DNA of 48,937 nucleotides, taken from assembly GCA_027068975.1 (NCBI GenBank), contig JALXFN010000107.1:1-48937 (forward strand), given 5' to 3'. The notes under the pieces are model-generated. The model worked only from the letters and a program-made list of their open reading frames with translations, had not been told where the DNA came from and ran no database searches. Made by a program: the position numbers and the translations under genes. Below, piece by piece: positions 44,695 to 48,937 of the stretch. Numbering within the stretch: the first letter of the stretch is position 1; each line of letters opens with the position of its first letter. The DNA is from Campylobacteraceae bacterium. Its GTDB lineage: Bacteria > Campylobacterota > Campylobacteria > Campylobacterales > Sulfurovaceae.

Positions 44695-47091
44695 ATGCAT
44701 AAAAAACTAGAAAACTTAATGGGTCGCTTTGGCTCATTTATTCATGACAACCCTTTTAAAGTCCTGTTGGTGTTAGCACTGCTGTTAGCCTTCCCAATTT
44801 CTCATGTACCACAAATAAAGATGGACACCTCTACTGAAGGCTTTATGCATGAAGATGACCCTGTTCTTTTAACCTACAATAAGTTCCGTGAACAGTTTGG
44901 GCGTGATGAACGTGTTGTTTTGGCTATTAAAAATGACAATATTTTTTCACTTGATTTTTTAACAAAATTACGAGATTTACATAAAGAGATTGAATCTAAA
45001 GTTCCTTACCTTGATGATGTAACATCACTCTATAATGTACGAAACACAAGAGGTGAGAAGGATAAGCTTATTACCGATGACCTTTTAGAGCCTTTTCCTA
45101 CAACCCAAGATCAAGTAGACGATATTAAAAAACGAGCCATGGCTTCTCATTTTTATAAAGATTTGCTCTTAAGCCAAGATGGGAAAATGACCACTATCGT
45201 TATTGAAACCGATGCTTACTCTCATGCAGGAGAGAAAAATGTTTCAGTAGAAGATGAGTTTAATGAAGGATTTGATGATGAATCTACTCAAAAAGATACT
45301 CCAAAAGTTTTTCTATCTGACCAAGAGAACCATGAGTTGCTCGTAGCTGTTAATAAAATTGCTGATAAATATAGAGCTGAGGGTTTAGAGATTTATATTG
45401 CAGGTTCTCCTGCTGTTAACAATGCTTTAAAAGCACAAATGAAAGCCGATATGCAAAAATTTATGCGTATTACTTTTCTGATTATTATGGTTTTCCTTTT
45501 TGTGGTTTTCAGACGTTTCTCAGCTGTTTTCTACCCTCTATTGGTGATACTCTTCTCTCTATTGACAACGGTTGGAACCATGGCTTGGGCAGGGGTGGCA
45601 TTTAAGTTACCGACACAGATTGTTCCTTCACTCTTGTTGGCTGTCTCTGTTGGGGCTACGGTGCATATTTTATCCATATTCTTTGACCAATTTAACCAAC
45701 ATGGCTCTAAGAAAGAGGCACTCTCTTATACCTTGGGTCATTCTGGTTTGGCTATTGCCATGACTTCACTAACAACAGCCATTGGAGTTGGCTCTTTCGC
45801 TGGGTCTGAGGTGGCTCCTATTTCAGACTTGGGAATATTTGCCTCTTTGGGAGTGATGGTTTCGCTTGTTTTAACATTGACCCTTTTACCAGCACTTTTG
45901 AGCATCACAAAGTTGAAGCAAAAAACCAAAAGTGAAGCAGGTAAAATAGATAATTTTATGAAAAGTATGGCTGTCATTCCTGTGAAACATACTAAAAGTA
46001 TCTTGATAGGAAGTTTTTTGGTGGTAGCACTCTCTTTAGTGGCAGCAACTCAAGTAAAGCTTTCGCATAATCCACTAAAATGGTTTCAACCTGATAATCC
46101 TAATAGGATTTCAACAGAGGTTATAGATGAAAATATGAATGGTTCAGTGACCATTGAAGTGGTGATAGATACAGGTAAAGAGAATGGTTGGATAGACCCT
46201 GAAAAATTGGCAAAACTCAATGCCCTCTCTGCTAAATTAGAGACCTATAAAGACCAGTATACTCATGTGGGTAAAGTTGTATCTTTGGCGACAATTGTCA
46301 AAGAGACCAACAGAGCTTTACATGAGAATAAAGAGGAGTTTTATACCATTCCAAAAGAGAAAAACCTAGTCTCTCAAGAGTTACTGCTTTTTGAAAATTC
46401 AGGTTCTGATGATTTGGAAGATGTGGTAGATAGTCAGTTCTCAAAGGCTAGAGTAACCATCAAGTTACCATGGACAGATAGTATTCATGCGATGGATGTT
46501 TTAAGCTATGTAAAAAAAGAGGCAACCAATAGTTTCCCTAACGATAAGGTAGAGACTACAGGAATGATACCTCTACTTATCAACACCTTTACACATGCTA
46601 TCTCTTCATCGGTTATCAGTTATCTTATTGCTGCTATTGCTATTACCTTTATGATGATGTTTATCTTAGGTTCACCACGATTGGGTTTAATCAGTATGAT
46701 TCCAAACTTTACACCTATTATTATGGGACTGTTTATTATGTATGTAGGTCACATGCCATTAGATATGTTTACGCTACTTATTGGGTCGATTGCCATTGGG
46801 TTAGCTGTAGATGATACCATTCACTTCATGCATAACTTCAGACGTTACTATCTTGAAACAGGTGATTCAGCCAAAGCCATAGAGCAAACGTTCTTCACGA
46901 CAGGTAAAGCGATGGTGATTACCACTTTAGTATTGTCATTGGGGTTCTTTGCCTACATAGCAGCCTACATGATTTCTGTACAAAACTTTGGTATATTAAC
47001 AGGTTCAGTCATTATTTTTGCTCTATTAGCTGACCTTCTTTTAGCTCCTGCACTTATGGTTGTAGCTGCTAAAAAGGGTTGGATAAAATAG
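44695..47091 (+). CDS. MMPL/RND-superfamily lipid transporter, HAE3-like
   Basis: A 798-aa inner-membrane protein. I place the start at the ATG at 44695, five bases after GGAGA; the earlier ATG at 44677 has no SD and lies six bases after TATGAT. It has two halves, each with a large periplasmic loop and about six helices: TM1 is VLLVLALLLAFPI, a first set runs from ~265 to 410, and a second begins near VISYLIAAIAITFMMMF. It ends in a helix and KKGWIK. MMPL/HAE3 proteins move lipids or hopanoids. No membrane-fusion or outer-membrane factor genes are adjacent. It is the last gene of the lipase-porin-ligase cluster. Confidence 0.85.
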   Translation: MHKKLENLMGRFGSFIHDNPFKVLLVLALLLAFPISHVPQIKMDTSTEGFMHEDDPVLLTYNKFREQFGRDERVVLAIKNDNIFSLDFLTKLRDLHKEIESKVPYLDDVTSLYNVRNTRGEKDKLITDDLLEPFPTTQDQVDDIKKRAMASHFYKDLLLSQDGKMTTIVIETDAYSHAGEKNVSVEDEFNEGFDDESTQKDTPKVFLSDQENHELLVAVNKIADKYRAEGLEIYIAGSPAVNNALKAQMKADMQKFMRITFLIIMVFLFVVFRRFSAVFYPLLVILFSLLTTVGTMAWAGVAFKLPTQIVPSLLLAVSVGATVHILSIFFDQFNQHGSKKEALSYTLGHSGLAIAMTSLTTAIGVGSFAGSEVAPISDLGIFASLGVMVSLVLTLTLLPALLSITKLKQKTKSEAGKIDNFMKSMAVIPVKHTKSILIGSFLVVALSLVAATQVKLSHNPLKWFQPDNPNRISTEVIDENMNGSVTIEVVIDTGKENGWIDPEKLAKLNALSAKLETYKDQYTHVGKVVSLATIVKETNRALHENKEEFYTIPKEKNLVSQELLLFENSGSDDLEDVVDSQFSKARVTIKLPWTDSIHAMDVLSYVKKEATNSFPNDKVETTGMIPLLINTFTHAISSSVISYLIAAIAITFMMMFILGSPRLGLISMIPNFTPIIMGLFIMYVGHMPLDMFTLLIGSIAIGLAVDDTIHFMHNFRRYYLETGDSAKAIEQTFFTTGKAMVITTLVLSLGFFAYIAAYMISVQNFGILTGSVIIFALLADLLLAPALMVVAAKKGWIK

Positions 47092-47108
47092 GATAGATAA
47101 TGCTATCT

Positions 47109-47133
47109 AGTTCCTATGTTAAATGTAGGAACT
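47109..47133. terminator. Hairpin after the lipid-transport operon
   Basis: AGTTCCTA / TAGGAACT form an 8-bp stem with a 9-base loop shortly after the MMPL stop. No T-tract follows, so a terminator role is tentative. The rest of the 240-bp gap shows no gene. Confidence 0.4.
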
Positions 47134-47332
47134 AATTAAGTCACACAAAATTCATACCAACAATATCCTCAAACGAAAAGCTTTCTTTGCTCCAAACCCT
47201 GTTTCAATCTTCTTGTTTTATACAAAAAATGTTTGTAAGTTTGAGTGGGAGAGGCTTAAGTAGTTTTATTTTTTACAATAAGCAATTTAATCTATTTCTG
47301 ATATACTTAAAATAAAATCCATAGGAGTTTGT

Positions 47333-47590
47333 ATGCAGATAGCCATCAATATATCTAATGAACAGCTTTTTGATAAAATATTGTGGTTTTTGAGTAGTTT
47401 TAAAAATCAAGGGTTGGAGATTGTGGAAAGTAAGCAAACAGATTTATTTAAATCTGATAATTCACAAGATGAAGTTTTGAGCAGTTTTAGAGATAGTATA
47501 AAAAATATAAAAAAATTAAAAAATGGTGATAGCTCTGTACTCTACAATGGTTCTCTTGATGATATGATTTGGTATTCGTTCAAAATTTAA
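47333..47590 (+). CDS. Small hypothetical protein, antitoxin-like
   Basis: The 85-aa protein begins MQIAINISNEQLFDKILWFL and ends in SLDDMIWYSFKI. The opening resembles the UPF0175 antitoxin start (MQLAINIPDELF) at 5965-6216, and the middle is Lys/Asp-rich. I do not recognise a family; an antitoxin role is only a suggestion. GGAG is upstream of the ATG. The ATPase gene follows 40 bp later. Confidence 0.5.
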   Translation: MQIAINISNEQLFDKILWFLSSFKNQGLEIVESKQTDLFKSDNSQDEVLSSFRDSIKNIKKLKNGDSSVLYNGSLDDMIWYSFKI

Positions 47591-47630
47591 TTAGAAATGA
47601 TTTTAAAAAATTGATTAAAGAGTTAATAAC

Positions 47631-48937
47631 ATGAAAACCCTACCAATAGGAATCCAAACATTCGCAAAAATAAGAGATAAAAAAGAAAACTATATTTATA
47701 TAGATAAAACAGATTTAGCTCTAAACCTTATAAACAGTAGTGGGTACTACTTCCTCTCACGTCCACGCCGTTTTGGTAAGTCTCTCTTTTTAGATACACT
47801 CAAAGATATATTTGAGGGTAAAAAAGAGCTGTTTGAGGGGCTTTATATTTATGATAAGTGGGATTGGGAGAGAACTTATCCTGTGATTAAAATTAGTTTT
47901 GGGGCAGGTGTCATTGAAGATAGAGCTGATTTAGATAAACGAATTTTTAATATTATTAAAAATAATCAAGAAGAATTGCAAATAGAGTGTGAGGATATTG
48001 AAGATAGTAGAGAGTGCTTTCTTCAATTAATTAAATTGGCTTATGAAAAATATAATCAAAAAGTAGTCATTTTAGTTGATGAATATGATAAACCTATACT
48101 TGATAATATAACTGACAAAAAACTCTCTAAAGAGATACGAGATAGATTAAAAAATATTTACTCTGTAATAAAAGATAGTGACCGATATGTCAAGTTTGCA
48201 TTTTTAACAGGGGTAAGTAAATTTTCAAAAGTAAGCCTTTTTAGTGGTTTAAATAATTTGGAAGACATATCCTTAGATACAAACTATGCAACTATCTGTG
48301 GATATACTCATGACGACATAAAGAAATCTTTTGAAAAACGACTAGATGGTGTTGATTTAGATGAGTTAAAAAAGTGGTACAACGGTTATAACTTTTTAGG
48401 AGAAGGTGTTTATAATCCTTTTGATATATTGCTCTTTTTTTCCAAAAACAAACTCTATAGACATTATTGGTTTGAGACAGGTAGCCCAGCATTTTTGATT
48501 GAGCTTTTAAAAGAGCAAAAATATTATTTGCCAAGTTTAGAAAATATCTATATGAGTGAGACCGATTTAAGTAGTTTTGATGTAGATGATATAAAGATAG
48601 AGACACTTCTTTTTCAAACAGGATATTTAACTATCAAAGAGGTTAAGACACGCTTTAATCAAGAGACTTTTAAATTGGGCTATCCAAACCTTGAAGTACG
48701 AACAGCTCTTAATGAACGAATTTTTCGCTATCTTTTAACTGACACTATTTTACAAAAAAATCCTATATTTGATGCTATTGAGTTTAAAGATATGACCATC
48801 TTTGAAAATGCAATCCGTCAACTCTTTGCTATGTTGCCTAATGACAGCTATAGAAAAAATGAGATGCAAAATCATGAGGGGTATTATGCTAATGTTATCT
48901 ATGCTTATCTAGCAGGGTTGGGTATTGAGTTTAGAGC
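47631..48937 (+). CDS. AAA-ATPase-like protein (DUF1703 type), cut by the window edge
   Basis: An open frame of at least 435 codons runs off the right edge. It starts MKTLPIGIQTFAKIRDKKEN and has the AAA-ATPase-like features FLSRPRRFGKSLFLDTL (Walker A, GKS) and VVILVDEYDKPI (Walker B). The later YLPSLENIYMSETDLSSFDV part and TLLFQTGYLTIKEV match the pattern of PF09820 proteins, which usually end in a PD-(D/E)xK nuclease domain (DUF1703) that lies beyond this window. AAAGAG is upstream of the ATG. The biological role of the family is unclear; defence or toxin functions have been suggested for relatives. Confidence 0.8.
   Translation, partial: MKTLPIGIQTFAKIRDKKENYIYIDKTDLALNLINSSGYYFLSRPRRFGKSLFLDTLKDIFEGKKELFEGLYIYDKWDWERTYPVIKISFGAGVIEDRADLDKRIFNIIKNNQEELQIECEDIEDSRECFLQLIKLAYEKYNQKVVILVDEYDKPILDNITDKKLSKEIRDRLKNIYSVIKDSDRYVKFAFLTGVSKFSKVSLFSGLNNLEDISLDTNYATICGYTHDDIKKSFEKRLDGVDLDELKKWYNGYNFLGEGVYNPFDILLFFSKNKLYRHYWFETGSPAFLIELLKEQKYYLPSLENIYMSETDLSSFDVDDIKIETLLFQTGYLTIKEVKTRFNQETFKLGYPNLEVRTALNERIFRYLLTDTILQKNPIFDAIEFKDMTIFENAIRQLFAMLPNDSYRKNEMQNHEGYYANVIYAYLAGLGIEFR

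Noticed and set aside
44677-44695. Leaderless start for the MMPL transporter (TATGAT six bases before ATG 44677)
   Set aside because: A second in-frame ATG at 44695 has a good SD (GGAGA) five to six bases upstream, so the promoter more likely gives a short leader.
1-48937. CRISPR arrays, insertion sequences with transposase genes, prophage genes
   Set aside because: No regularly spaced direct repeats, transposase or phage structural motifs were found in either strand.

Overview
The window is AT-rich, densely packed bacterial chromosome with many 1-17 nt gene overlaps, frequent TTG starts, and promoters made of a TATAAT-type -10 box with no clear -35 box. The block aroC - rnc - LapB-like protein - dnaG, together with the style of the small lipoproteins, suggests a Campylobacterota (epsilonproteobacterial) organism of the Sulfurimonas/Sulfurovum kind. 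This assignment is inferred from gene content; no rRNA is present.

Left third (1-11.5 kb, almost all minus strand): a corrinoid/vitamin B12-type uptake locus has been split by an accessory island. The order in the direction of transcription is a 58-aa small ORF, a BtuB-like TonB receptor, a BtuF-like binding protein, a lipoprotein and a BtuD-like ATPase. Then comes an island with a frameshifted BrnT module, two UPF0175/PIN toxin-antitoxin pairs, and a three-gene operon (membrane-anchored protein, LRR-McrB fusion, McrC). After the island comes the BtuC-like permease, which lacks its C-terminal end. Three near-identical ~75-bp repeats punctuate the island, and each supplies the stop codon of the module it follows. 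Related complete elements with inverted ends occur at 9264, 13338 and 14752.

Middle (11.5-31.3 kb): mostly housekeeping genes. These include an M23 peptidase with a Nudix hydrolase, a GlcF-type Fe-S protein, hemN and argF. They are followed by a PPP-family phosphatase without a normal start codon, a four-helix membrane protein and an SPFH protein. Then come hemB, ribA-rsmG and two small genes, alr, a secreted nuclease lipoprotein, tex, aroC, rnc and a LapB-like TPR protein. The genes alr, ribA, tex and dnaG all have a TATAAT box 5-7 nt before the start codon and no Shine-Dalgarno (SD) sequence, as expected for leaderless mRNAs.

Right third (31.3-48.9 kb): dnaG is interrupted by a 381-residue LAGLIDADG intein placed exactly before the fourth zinc-ligand cysteine of the primase zinc ribbon. 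It is followed by ppiC, a rhodanese lacking its catalytic Cys, pgeF, malic enzyme, a large lipoprotein, two identical tRNA-Glu genes, and a lipoprotein with nfo. A four-gene operon (lipase-like lipoprotein, FadL-type porin, acyl-CoA ligase, MMPL/RND transporter) looks like an exogenous lipid or ester utilisation unit. The window ends inside an AAA-ATPase-like/DUF1703-type gene. The most notable signals are the zinc-ribbon intein, the LRR-McrB/McrC/membrane-protein operon, and the repeat-bounded toxin-antitoxin cassettes.
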